Below are positions 1-7,632 of a stretch of 64,000 nt of DNA, in pieces. The translations under genes were made by a program, and so were the position numbers. Origin of the DNA: an uncultured Pelagibacteraceae bacterium (GTDB lineage Bacteria > Pseudomonadota > Alphaproteobacteria > Pelagibacterales > Pelagibacteraceae); NCBI GenBank assembly GCA_902537845.1, contig CACBDC010000001.1, forward strand, positions 1-64,000, written 5' to 3'. The notes under the pieces were generated by a model. The model ran no database searches and was not told where the DNA came from. It was given only the letters and a program-made list of their open reading frames with translations. Each line of letters starts with the position of its first letter. Position 1 is the stretch's first letter.

Positions 1-2
1 TA

Positions 3-194
3 ACAGATATCCTTTACGTTACTTATGGCGCTGGACATGCTTTCGGCATTAATCTTGATAAATGTTTTAATGAGGTTCAAAATTCAAATATGAGCAAATT
101 AGGATTGGATGGAAGACCAATTTTTAATGAAAAAGGTAAAGTCATGAAAGGGCCTAACTATTTTAAACCTAATTTGAGTAAGTTTGTTGCATGA
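3..194 (+). CDS. MazG/HisE-like nucleotide pyrophosphohydrolase, C-terminal fragment
   Basis: The reading frame is open from the window edge and stops with TGA at 192-194. The visible 63 residues carry the tail pattern of the all-alpha NTP pyrophosphohydrolases of the phosphoribosyl-ATP pyrophosphatase-like group: a DILYVTYG helix, a SNMSKLG segment, and a closing KVMKGPNYFKPNL. Such enzymes remove pyrophosphate from nucleotides, but the substrate cannot be read from this fragment. The N-terminal metal-binding part lies outside the window. The stop overlaps the start of the next small ORF (ATGA), which suggests coupled translation. Confidence 0.7.
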   Translation, partial: TDILYVTYGAGHAFGINLDKCFNEVQNSNMSKLGLDGRPIFNEKGKVMKGPNYFKPNLSKFVA

Positions 195-274
195 TAAAAG
201 ACAACTATTATTGGATATTACTGGGTATTGCTGTAGGTATATTATTGTATTTAGGAGATAAATATATTTTCTAA
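191..274 (+). CDS. 27-residue single-span membrane peptide
   Basis: An ATG at 191 overlaps the TGA of the upstream pyrophosphohydrolase fragment in an ATGA arrangement and opens a 27-codon frame ending at 274. It encodes a charged start (MIKDNYYW), one hydrophobic span of about 16 residues, and a short DKYIF end. This is the layout of a small inner-membrane peptide translated by coupling to the gene before it. I do not recognise it. It meets the convergent methyltransferase gene end to end, with an overlap of about 4 bases. Confidence 0.4.
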   Translation: MIKDNYYWILLGIAVGILLYLGDKYIF

Positions 275-1017
275 AGTTTCGTGCCTTTAAAAATTTGGTT
301 AAATTTATCATCCTCAAGAAAATAATATTCAGTTGAAATATCGAAGTTATTGAATAAATTTTTATAGAACTCTTCAGTTCTAAAACTCCATTCATCTTCA
401 ACTTCTTTATTTGAAATGGCTTCTACCACAAAAATTTTACCTCCAGGTTTTACCTTTTTCTCTAATATTTGAAAAATATTCGAGGCTTTATTTTTTTTAA
501 ATCCACCAAAAACTGCAAACACAAATAATAAATCAAAATAATTTTCATATGTTTTATTATCTTTAAGATCATTAAAACTTAGAAATGTTTTATTCTTTGA
601 ATTCTGAAAATTTTTAAGAAAAAATTCATTATTTTCAACACCTATATAGTTACAATTAAATTTTTTAATGAAAAAATCAGAAAACCTTCCATACCCGCAT
701 CCAAAGTCTAACACGTTACTTCCTAACTCTATATTTCCATTTAAACATTTTAATAATATTTTTTCGTGTATATCGGTTATTTTTTTTTGCTCAGATAATG
801 AGATTTGATTGCCAAAAACAGATGAATTTCCCATTTTTGCAGATCTTTCATCCCAATTAGTTTCTTTAAAATATTTTTTTATTTCCCATATAATTCTTGG
901 AAATATTTTAAATGGATTTAAGATATATTTAACTAATTTTTTGCTAATTTTATTTTCTTCTTTTTTTTTTAAATCTGATAAAGACGTTTTAAAATTATCT
1001 AAAAGTATTTTTTTCAT
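271..1017 (-). CDS. class I SAM-dependent methyltransferase
   Basis: The 248-residue product has the SAM-binding motif I, NVLDFGCGYG, at residues 101-110. An acidic residue follows the next strand (IGVENN), and a post-I strand reads YFDLLFVFAVFGG. This is a class I (Rossmann) methyltransferase of the Methyltransf_25/11 type. The substrate is unknown. The first 90 residues are basic and helical with no signal peptide. The start codon is only 10 bp from the diverged tmRNA-tail repeat at 1028-1050, so its promoter must lie within or beyond that junction. It is an island gene of the kind often found near surface-polymer genes. Confidence 0.7.
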   Translation of the reverse strand: MKKILLDNFKTSLSDLKKKEENKISKKLVKYILNPFKIFPRIIWEIKKYFKETNWDERSAKMGNSSVFGNQISLSEQKKITDIHEKILLKCLNGNIELGSNVLDFGCGYGRFSDFFIKKFNCNYIGVENNEFFLKNFQNSKNKTFLSFNDLKDNKTYENYFDLLFVFAVFGGFKKNKASNIFQILEKKVKPGGKIFVVEAISNKEVEDEWSFRTEEFYKNLFNNFDISTEYYFLEDDKFNQIFKGTKL

Positions 1018-1027
1018 ATTCTGTTTA

Positions 1028-1096
1028 GGGACGTTCAGTTACCTGGTGCCGTGAACCTTTTAACATTATTCCTTATTATACGCCATTTGCAATTTT
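1028..1096 (+). repeat. diverged tmRNA-tail repeat (att-like remnant 1)
   Basis: The core reads GACGTTCAGTTACCTGG, three changes from the GCGTTCTGTTGCC core found in the other six copies. Downstream, positions about 1061-1096 match the copy at 5185 nearly base for base (AACATTATTCCTTATTAT, then CATTTGCAATT). On the minus strand this resembles a tmRNA coding-piece end with resume codon GCA AAT and a shortened tag frame. I read it as the oldest attachment-site remnant of the island. That is inference from similarity only. Confidence 0.6.
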
Positions 1097-1155
1097 ATTT
1101 ACAAAAAGATAAACTAACGTTACTTCATTTTTATCTATAAAATTAATAAAATTGT

Positions 1156-2184
1156 ATGAAAAAAATTGCAATAACTGGTGGTTCGGGTTTTTTCGGAGAG
1201 TATCTTATTAATTTCATGCTCTCAAAAAATATTGAGTGTTTATCTATTGATATTAATTCTCCTGACAAAAAAAATAATAAATTCTCATTTGAAAAAATAA
1301 ACATATGCGATCAAGAAAAACTATCAAATAGCCTGAATGATATTGACGCGATATTTCATTGTGTCGCGAACGTCCCTCTTGCAAAAAATAAAAAACTTTT
1401 TAAACATACAAATATTTTAGGAACAAAATCTATACTGGATGCAAGTTTAAGAAAAAAAATAAAAAAAGTAATAATACTCTCTTCAAGTGCAGTTTATGGA
1501 ATTCCAAAAAAAAATCCTGTAAATGAACAAAGTGAGACAATCCCTAAGGAAGATTACGGAAAAAGTAAACTTGAAGCTGAACAAGTATGTTATGATCCAA
1601 AGTATAAAGACTTAGATATTACAATAATTCGTCCCAGAACGATTATGGGACACGGACGTTTGGGTATATTTGAAATTTTATTTGACTGGGTAAGCAAAGG
1701 ATACAATGTTCCAGTTTTAAATAATGGAAAAAATATCTATCAGTTTATTCACGCAAAAGATTTGGCTAAAGCTTGTTTCATTTCCTCAAAATTAGAGGGT
1801 ATAAACTTGATTAATTGTGGTACAGAAAAATATTCAAGCATGTATGAGACTTTAAGTAATTTATGTAAATACGCAAACACAGGATCAAAAATTAAATCTT
1901 TACCTTTGGGGTTGATAGAGCCAATCATGAATGTATCTTCTTTTTTAAAGCTTTCACCTCTTGCTCCTTATCATTCATTAATGTATGGCAGATCGCTTTA
2001 TTTCGATAATAAAAAAATTAACGCTTTAGGATGGACATCAGAGTATTCCAACGATCAGATGTTTAGAGAAAGCTATGACTGGTATTTGGCTAATAAAGAT
2101 AATATAGGTTTACAAAATCAAAAAAGTGCTCATAAAAACAAAGTTCAGCAAAAAATTTTAAAACTTCTAAGATATTTATTATAA
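1156..2184 (+). CDS. NAD-dependent epimerase/dehydratase (extended SDR)
   Basis: The 342-residue product is an extended short-chain dehydrogenase/reductase. It has the dinucleotide motif GGSGFFG at residues 8-14, the SSSAVYG active-site strand near 109-115, and the catalytic pair Tyr134 and Lys138 (YGKSK). Family members epimerise, dehydrate or oxidise nucleotide sugars or 3-beta-hydroxysteroid-like substrates; which applies here is unknown. It starts a compact rightward operon with the GMC-type oxidoreductase (2 bp gap) and the UbiA-family prenyltransferase. Together these suggest a redox or epimerisation step on a polyprenyl-linked sugar or lipid. Confidence 0.75.
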   Translation: MKKIAITGGSGFFGEYLINFMLSKNIECLSIDINSPDKKNNKFSFEKINICDQEKLSNSLNDIDAIFHCVANVPLAKNKKLFKHTNILGTKSILDASLRKKIKKVIILSSSAVYGIPKKNPVNEQSETIPKEDYGKSKLEAEQVCYDPKYKDLDITIIRPRTIMGHGRLGIFEILFDWVSKGYNVPVLNNGKNIYQFIHAKDLAKACFISSKLEGINLINCGTEKYSSMYETLSNLCKYANTGSKIKSLPLGLIEPIMNVSSFLKLSPLAPYHSLMYGRSLYFDNKKINALGWTSEYSNDQMFRESYDWYLANKDNIGLQNQKSAHKNKVQQKILKLLRYLL

Positions 2185-2186
2185 AA

Positions 2187-3962
2187 ATGAAAACAGTAAT
2201 TCAAAATCTTGTTTTTTTTATAAACGACATTACAGATATAATAGTTAAAAAAGAGGGAATAAAAGATTTTAGTCGATCAAACAGAAGACAACTTTTAGCT
2301 CATTTTCTAAAGAGCCAGCAATTAATTAAATTTTTTTTTCTTGTTCATTTATTTTTTCTTAATATTTTCTCATTTTTAATAGGTTTAAAATCACTCAAAA
2401 GCCTCTCTTTGTCAAAAAGAGAAAAGTTATATAAAATATTTGAAAAGAGAAATTTAGTAAGATTTAAAAAAATTACAGAATTAATTACTGCTCTTGTTTT
2501 TTTAATAAAATACAATAATGAAAAATTAATAAATCAAAAGAAAAGCTCCTCTTTCCAAAACAAAAAATATTATGATAATATTGTGATAGGCTCTGGCCCG
2601 AGTGGAGCTGTTACAGTCAATAATTTGCTGAAAAATAAGTTTCAAACTTTATTAATCGAGCAAGGGTATAAAACATCAATTCCAAAAACTAAACATCCTG
2701 CAACAGAATTTTATCATAAGTGGAAATATTCAGGATTATCAGGAGCTGTAGGAAAATATGATTTACAATTTGCATCAGCTGAGTGTTATGGAGGAGGAAG
2801 CGAAATTAATAGTGGTCTATATCATGAAATTGACGAACTATTCATAAAAAAATTAATAAATAAAAATGATATTAAAAATTTAATTAAATCTAATGATGAA
2901 TGGAAGTCAATTACTTCATCAGATAATTTTGAAGCTCTGAGTCAGAGGGATAAAAATTTGACTAATTATTTTACAGACGGCTCCAAAGTTTTGGGCTGGA
3001 AATACGAGAGTATTAAAAAATTTTTTAAAACCAATGGCAGCGCTTTAAAACAATCAATGACGTCTACTCTTTTGAAAGAAGCTGAGAGATCTGGTTTAGA
3101 ATTGTTATTGGGTCATAAGGTAAAAAAAATTTTGAGAGATAAAGATAAATGGAAAATAACCTTTTCTAAAAGCCCAATGGAGATATCGTGTAAAAACCTT
3201 TTTTTGTGTTGTGGCACCCCATACACTTTGAACTTATTAAAAAAAAGCGGAATAATGTCCTGGACATATAATGATAATTTTCATTTTCATCCAATGATTA
3301 AAATTGTTGCAAAATTTCCACTAAAGGTAAATCACAATATAAATAAAAATGTTATCTCAGCACAAATTACTCAATTTTATCCAAACTATCTTTTTGGGAA
3401 TGCCGCAAGTGATATTCAATTTTTAAAGATTAGTGCAATAGGCAATAAACTATTTAGCAAAGATGTCGATAAAAATTCTGAACACATGGCTATTTTACAT
3501 GCAACTTTCACTAATGGAAAATGTAATTTTATTAAAATCCCATTTATAGATGAGCCAATAATCACTTTTAAAATTAATAAAGAAGAGGCTCAAACAGTGA
3601 AAGAAGGTTTACTTAATTTAATTAAATTTGCTTTCAAATCAGGTGCTGAATATGTTTACATTTTAGACGATTCAAAAACAAAATTAGAGAGTTTTGATGA
3701 AGAAAAAATTAAAAATATTTTGAAAAAAATTAAGTTAAGTTTTTCAGCAGTTCACTTGCTTGGTGGAATAAATTTTGGTGAAAAAAAAGAAAATTTATTT
3801 GACTCATTTGGAGAGTGTAAAATTAATAAATTTAAAAACCTATTCGTAAATGACTCATCGCTTATCTCAGAAAATTTACTTAAAAATCCGCAAGGAGCAA
3901 TCATGAGTTTAGCTCAAAGAAATATTGATCATTTTATAAGGGAACAAAAGAATGATAAGTGA
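2187..3962 (+). CDS. GMC-type FAD-dependent oxidoreductase with long N-terminal extension
   Basis: The 591-residue product carries an FAD-binding Rossmann motif, NIVIGSGPSGAV, at residues 131-142. A GMC-like middle region follows (ECYGGGSEINSGLY), and a C-terminal block (LFVNDSSLISENLLKNPQGAIMS) is typical of GMC oxidoreductase C domains. A 125-residue basic extension precedes the fold and includes a hydrophobic run at about 48-68 that could bind membrane. The family oxidises alcohol groups with FAD; the substrate here is unknown. The 3' end overlaps the UbiA gene by 11 bases, so the two are probably translated together. Confidence 0.75.
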   Translation: MKTVIQNLVFFINDITDIIVKKEGIKDFSRSNRRQLLAHFLKSQQLIKFFFLVHLFFLNIFSFLIGLKSLKSLSLSKREKLYKIFEKRNLVRFKKITELITALVFLIKYNNEKLINQKKSSSFQNKKYYDNIVIGSGPSGAVTVNNLLKNKFQTLLIEQGYKTSIPKTKHPATEFYHKWKYSGLSGAVGKYDLQFASAECYGGGSEINSGLYHEIDELFIKKLINKNDIKNLIKSNDEWKSITSSDNFEALSQRDKNLTNYFTDGSKVLGWKYESIKKFFKTNGSALKQSMTSTLLKEAERSGLELLLGHKVKKILRDKDKWKITFSKSPMEISCKNLFLCCGTPYTLNLLKKSGIMSWTYNDNFHFHPMIKIVAKFPLKVNHNINKNVISAQITQFYPNYLFGNAASDIQFLKISAIGNKLFSKDVDKNSEHMAILHATFTNGKCNFIKIPFIDEPIITFKINKEEAQTVKEGLLNLIKFAFKSGAEYVYILDDSKTKLESFDEEKIKNILKKIKLSFSAVHLLGGINFGEKKENLFDSFGECKINKFKNLFVNDSSLISENLLKNPQGAIMSLAQRNIDHFIREQKNDK

Positions 3963-4827
3963 ATTAAAATATCTAAGATTTAGTCATATCTTTAAAAATT
4001 TTTTAATTCTAGCACCAATTTTGGGATCACAAGGTTTAGAAAGTGAGTTTAATTATTTCTTATTTATAAATGGATTAATTTCTTTTTCTCTTCTTACACT
4101 AAGTTGTTATTTAATAAATGATTATACTGATAAAAAAACTGATAAAAAAAATGTTTTAAAAAAGAAAAAATATTTAGCTTTGAGTAAAAAAAAGGTTTTT
4201 TTAATTCTTAGTTTATTAATATTTTTATTTATTATCCACGGATTATATTTTTCAATTCTAAACAATATATTTCTCTTTTGTTATTTTTTAAATTTTATTC
4301 TTTATAATTTCTACCTTAAAAAATTTAAGATTATTGACTTATTGATGCTGAATAATTTTTATATGATAAGAATTTTGTATGGAGCTAAGTTATTTGTTAT
4401 CGATATAACATTTGGTTTTTTGATATTCTTTTATTTTTTATTCCTAGGTTTATCAACTGCTAAACGTTTAATACAAGTTTCTTCAAATAAACTCAAAAAA
4501 AATAATGTTATTTCTCCTTATTACATTGGAGATAAAATAATCTTAAAAAAAAATATTTTGTTTTCTTTTTTTACCACTCTTATAATCCTAGTTCTTTTTA
4601 TTTTAAATATTCGAAATATTATTTCTCTTGAAGATAAAATTTTTTTACCTTCATTCTTAAATTTTACGGAAACATTAATTTTGTTTAGCTTCTATGCCAT
4701 ATGGATAATGCGTTGTTATTATTTAATTAGTAAAAATAGAATTAAAATAGATATTTATAAATATTACATTGAAGACAAATTTAGTTATCTTTTATTATTA
4801 ATATTTCTTTTAATTTTTTTTTCATAA
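3952..4827 (+). CDS. UbiA-family polyprenyltransferase
   Basis: The 291-residue, strongly hydrophobic product has about eight or nine predicted membrane spans. The first aspartate-rich motif is NDYTDKKTD at residues 56-64. The second cytoplasmic loop has AKRLIQVSSNK, which resembles the KRLAE-type loop of decaprenyl-phosphate phosphoribosyltransferases more than ubiquinone enzymes. It should transfer a sugar phosphate or aromatic group to a polyprenyl carrier. With the upstream SDR and GMC oxidoreductase it recalls the prenyl-phosphoribose synthase, oxidase and reductase trio of DPA synthesis. That parallel is inference and the substrate is unproven. Confidence 0.7.
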   Translation: MISELKYLRFSHIFKNFLILAPILGSQGLESEFNYFLFINGLISFSLLTLSCYLINDYTDKKTDKKNVLKKKKYLALSKKKVFLILSLLIFLFIIHGLYFSILNNIFLFCYFLNFILYNFYLKKFKIIDLLMLNNFYMIRILYGAKLFVIDITFGFLIFFYFLFLGLSTAKRLIQVSSNKLKKNNVISPYYIGDKIILKKNILFSFFTTLIILVLFILNIRNIISLEDKIFLPSFLNFTETLILFSFYAIWIMRCYYLISKNRIKIDIYKYYIEDKFSYLLLLIFLLIFFS

Positions 4828-4830
4828 TTC

Positions 4831-5172
4831 GTGAGTAAAATTAATTCTATTTTTGTTTATGGGACACTGCAAATCGGGAAACAACATGAGAATATTTTGA
4901 GAGAATTAGGGGGAAATTGGCAAAAAGGATATGTATACGGTAAGTTGACTAATGTAAGTGCTGGTCCTGATTATGGTTACCCTTGCCTTAAATTAGATAA
5001 AAAAGGTGTAAAGATATACGGCATGGTTTTTGACTCAAAAAATTTAGAGAAAAAAATTGAAGAAATCGATAAGTTTGAAGGAAAAAATTACAAGAGAGTA
5101 GTTACAGAAATATATTTGGAAAATGGTTCAAAAATTCAAGCCTATTTGTATGAACTAAAGAAAAAAAATTGA
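4831..5172 (+). CDS. gamma-glutamylcyclotransferase (AIG2-like) family protein
   Basis: The 113-residue product has the family glycine motif VYGTLQIG near residues 9-16 and a matching acidic DKFEGKNYKR block near 80-89, where the catalytic glutamate lies. The length is typical of small AIG2/GGCT-like proteins, which cyclise gamma-glutamyl amines or peptides to 5-oxoproline. The start is GTG, three bases after the UbiA stop. It closes the four-gene unit between the tmRNA-tail repeats at 1028 and 5185. Confidence 0.7.
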   Translation: MSKINSIFVYGTLQIGKQHENILRELGGNWQKGYVYGKLTNVSAGPDYGYPCLKLDKKGVKIYGMVFDSKNLEKKIEEIDKFEGKNYKRVVTEIYLENGSKIQAYLYELKKKN

Positions 5173-5184
5173 AAAGATTAGAAA

Positions 5185-5250
5185 GGGGCGTTCTGTTGCC
5201 AGATACCCGGACTTTGTAACATTATTCCTTATTATCTACCATTTGCAATT
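5185..5250 (+). repeat. tmRNA-tail repeat with extended similarity (att-like remnant 2)
   Basis: It holds the exact 11-mer GCGTTCTGTTG at 5188-5198, followed by CCAGATACCCGGAC, close to the native CCAGGTGCCCCGGAC at the ssrA end. Similarity to the repeat at 1028 continues to about 5250 (AACATTATTCCTTATTAT and CATTTGCAATT). On the minus strand it again gives GCA AAT followed by a short frame to a stop, like a degenerate tmRNA tag. It separates the four-gene unit on the left from the protease/DUF2784 unit on the right. Confidence 0.7.
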
Positions 5251-5320
5251 GTTTAAAATCTAAAATTTTGATGAAAATTTCGGCAGAGGATCGGTAAGAT
5301 TTATGCTAGTTTCTTGGACT

Positions 5321-6418
5321 ATGAAAAAACTTTTAGGAATTGTAGTGTTAGGTTTGTTACTTACAAACTGTACTGTTAAATATAATGTGGTCGGTAAGTA
5401 CGAGGAATTTAACGAAGTATTCATCGGCACTGTTAATAGTGATTTAATGACAGGTACTGCAGTTATAGAAGTCGAGACTGTTCCTTCAAAAATGAAATGT
5501 AATGGTAATTCTAGAATTACATTTATACCTGCCTCAAATTATTTTATTCCAGGATACTGCGCAGGTCAGAAAGGAGTGGCCACTCTAATGTGTTCGTTAA
5601 CAGGGAGAGTTGAAGGAACATTTACAGCAACTTCTTGCACCAAAGGTTATGGAACTGGTTATGATAAAAAGGGTAGGATGTTTGCTTTCACATTCGGACA
5701 TAAAGAAGAAGAAGCAAAAGTTGAAATTGCAAAATTAATGGAGCAATCAAAAAGTAAACCAAAACTTCCAATTTACGAGCCAGAGAAAGTTAGAAAGAAA
5801 AAAGGTTACAGCACAGGAACTGGTTTTTTTATTTCAAATGATGGTCATATGATTACAAATTATCACGTTATAAGAAATGCTAAATCTGTGAAGGTTTCAA
5901 TTGAAGGCAAAGAAATAGATGCAAAAGTAATCTCTCAAGATAAAGCAAATGATATAGCGATAATTAAAGTTGATACTCCAGTTAAAAATTCAATACCAAT
6001 AATTAAATCAAATAAAACTGATGTTGGAGAAGAGGTATTTACTTTAGGATATCCATTAGTGGACGTGCAAGGAAAAGAACTTAAAGCTACTTTTGGTCGA
6101 GTTAATGCAATGTCAGGTTTACAAGATGATATTAGACTAATGCAAGTTGATGTTCCAATCCAACCAGGTAATTCTGGTGGTCCACTTATAAATGCTAAAG
6201 GGGAAGTTATTGGAATCGTTACTGCAACTTTAGACTCTATAGTTACATTGTATAAAAAAGGTGTCCTACCTCAAAACGTTAACTTTGCAGTTAAATCTGA
6301 TTACGCTTTTCCAATTATTAGCAATATTACCTCTGAAGGAAAATCAGGTAGCAAAAAAGATTTCTCCGAGTGGGTTAAAAAATATAGAGATAGCGTAAAA
6401 ATGGTTATTGCTAGATAA
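5321..6418 (+). CDS. trypsin-like serine protease, lipoprotein
   Basis: The ATG at 5321 gives a classic lipoprotein signal (MKKLLGIVVLGLLLTNC, lipobox cysteine at residue 17). An in-frame ATG at 5303 adds six residues that spoil the signal. An N-terminal domain of about 150 residues of unknown type with several cysteines precedes a trypsin-like fold. The triad is visible as His182 (NYHVI), Asp211 (ANDIAII) and Ser285 (PGNSGGPL). No PDZ domain follows, unlike DegP. It should act as a periplasmic, membrane-anchored endopeptidase. It is the first gene of the unit between the repeats at 5185 and 6795. Confidence 0.75.
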   Translation: MKKLLGIVVLGLLLTNCTVKYNVVGKYEEFNEVFIGTVNSDLMTGTAVIEVETVPSKMKCNGNSRITFIPASNYFIPGYCAGQKGVATLMCSLTGRVEGTFTATSCTKGYGTGYDKKGRMFAFTFGHKEEEAKVEIAKLMEQSKSKPKLPIYEPEKVRKKKGYSTGTGFFISNDGHMITNYHVIRNAKSVKVSIEGKEIDAKVISQDKANDIAIIKVDTPVKNSIPIIKSNKTDVGEEVFTLGYPLVDVQGKELKATFGRVNAMSGLQDDIRLMQVDVPIQPGNSGGPLINAKGEVIGIVTATLDSIVTLYKKGVLPQNVNFAVKSDYAFPIISNITSEGKSGSKKDFSEWVKKYRDSVKMVIAR

Positions 6419-6431
6419 ATCTTAAAATTGA

Positions 6432-6794
6432 GTGTACGAATTATTTGCAAATCTTACTTTAATTGTACATTTAATTTTTATTTTATTTGTTATTTTTGGT
6501 GGATTGCTTTTTTTTATTTTTTCAAAAATCATCTATATTCACCTCCCAGCATTATTATGGGGAATTTATATAGAACTAACTAATGCTGTTTGTCCACTAA
6601 CTTATCTCGAAAATTGGTTTTTATATAAAGGAGAGTTAACAACCTATTCTAATGATTTTATTAATAACTATTTTTTTCCAATAATCTATCCTGAGGGCTT
6701 AACTAATGAAATTCAAATATATCTTGGTATATTGCTTATAGTTATTAATATTTTAATTTACGGATTTATTTTTAAAAATTTTAAGAAAAAATAA
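6432..6794 (+). CDS. DUF2784-family membrane protein
   Basis: The 120-residue product has three to four hydrophobic spans and the family block LPALLWGIYIELTNAVCPLT with a following LENW, which marks DUF2784. Its biochemical role is not known. The start is GTG, 13 bases after the protease stop. The stop codon abuts the tmRNA-tail repeat at 6795, so this unit ends with almost no spacer. Confidence 0.65.
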   Translation: MYELFANLTLIVHLIFILFVIFGGLLFFIFSKIIYIHLPALLWGIYIELTNAVCPLTYLENWFLYKGELTTYSNDFINNYFFPIIYPEGLTNEIQIYLGILLIVINILIYGFIFKNFKKK

Positions 6795-6815
6795 GGAGCG
6801 TTCTGTTGCCAGGTG
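6795..6815 (+). repeat. tmRNA-tail repeat (att-like remnant 3)
   Basis: GGAGCGTTCTGTTGCCAGGT at 6795-6814 contains the shared 11-mer at 6798-6808. Similarity to ssrA ends after CCAGGTG, where the sequence turns into AATTATTTTTAAG. It lies within 1 bp of the DUF2784 stop codon and 25 bp before the next start codon. Confidence 0.75.
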
Positions 6816-6839
6816 AATTATTTTTAAGTATATTTAATT

Positions 6840-7037
6840 ATGTTTTTTGGATGGCTTAAAGGTATATTAGCTAATTTCTTAATTTGGCTGGGATTAACAT
6901 GCATTGTTTATGGAATGTATTTATTTGGCGATGAAAGAAATGGAACAGTTTCACTAATAATTGGAGTTATTGCTGGTACTGCTGGCTCATATTTTAGATA
7001 CGTTTCGAAACAAACTGTTAGAACTACAAAAAAATAA
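6840..7037 (+). CDS. 65-residue two-span membrane protein
   Basis: The frame MFFGWLKGILANFLIW starts with an amphipathic hydrophobic helix, has a short polar turn (GDERNGTVS) and a second glycine-rich span (IIGVIAGTAGSYF), and ends with a basic tail (VSKQTVRTTKK). I do not recognise it. It is the only gene in a 249-bp unit bounded by tmRNA-tail repeats at 6795 and 7044 and fills about 80 percent of that unit, which gives the unit a gene-cassette appearance. Confidence 0.55.
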   Translation: MFFGWLKGILANFLIWLGLTCIVYGMYLFGDERNGTVSLIIGVIAGTAGSYFRYVSKQTVRTTKK

Positions 7038-7043
7038 ATTTTA

Positions 7044-7063
7044 GGGGCGTTCTGTTGCCCGGC
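7044..7063 (+). repeat. tmRNA-tail repeat (att-like remnant 4)
   Basis: GGGGCGTTCTGTTGCCCGGC at 7044-7063 contains the shared 11-mer at 7047-7057. Only TTGCC to the right matches the tmRNA before divergence. It lies 6 bp after the stop of the 65-residue membrane protein. Confidence 0.75.
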
Positions 7064-7203
7064 AATAGATTAGAAATCGGCATATTTGCTCACTAATCAA
7101 AACTACTTCGTTGTAAACTTCGTTGAATGATATCTTTATTTTACCCAAAGTTTGCCTTTTGACTTCGTTGAAAAACTCTAAAAATTTAACTAGATTTATT
7201 CTA

Positions 7204-7578
7204 GTGAAAAAATTTTATATCATATTTATTTTATTTTTGTATTCAGAAATACTAGATGCAAAAACAACAAACTTAAGTTGCAAAGTTGATGGAAAAACTT
7301 ATTCAATAATTGTAGATGATGAAAACAAGAAAGTTACTTGGTTAGATAAAATAGTTGAAGCAAAGTTTTCTGCAACGACTGTAAATTTTATTGTTCATAA
7401 TGAGGAACACAAACCAGGGTCGGGTGTTTATGTAGTTATAAGTTATTCAATCAGCAGAGAAAATCTTGGAATTGTTCAAACAGTAAGTATGATTACGCCA
7501 ATATTAGATAGCAATGAAACTCTAGATAAAAAAACTGGAATTTGCGAAATTGGAAAAAAAATAGAGACCAAGTTTTAA
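7204..7578 (+). CDS. small exported protein of unknown function
   Basis: A GTG at 7204 gives a good signal peptide (VKKFYIIFILFLYSEILDA) followed by a mature domain of about 105 residues with two cysteines (NLSCKVDG and TGICEIG), possibly a disulfide. An upstream in-frame TTG at 7123 would add 27 residues ahead of the signal, so I prefer 7204. I do not recognise the family. It is the only gene of the 536-bp unit between repeats at 7044 and 7581. Three copies of ACTTCGTTG lie upstream, at 7105, 7117 and 7162. Confidence 0.5.
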   Translation: MKKFYIIFILFLYSEILDAKTTNLSCKVDGKTYSIIVDDENKKVTWLDKIVEAKFSATTVNFIVHNEEHKPGSGVYVVISYSISRENLGIVQTVSMITPILDSNETLDKKTGICEIGKKIETKF

Positions 7579-7580
7579 AG

Positions 7581-7632
7581 TGGCGTTCTGTTGCCAGGTG
7601 CCCTTAACCTTGTTTATTAAATCAGTTTAATA
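7581..7632 (+). repeat. tmRNA-tail repeat with stem-loop mimic (att-like remnant 5)
   Basis: It contains the shared 11-mer at 7583-7593 followed by CCAGGTGCCC, then a perfect 8-bp stem TTATTAAA/TTTAATAA at about 7613-7632. The native ssrA has an equivalent A/T-only hairpin after its tag stop codon. The hairpin lies over the stop codon of the leftward 82-residue gene and may act as its transcript end. Confidence 0.7.

Noticed and set aside
809-1054. Rightward 81-codon ORF
   Set aside because: It lies antisense within the methyltransferase gene and has no homology signal or RBS.
7123-7203. TTG-started N-terminal extension of the exported protein
   Set aside because: It places 27 residues before a clear signal peptide; the GTG at 7204 is the better start.
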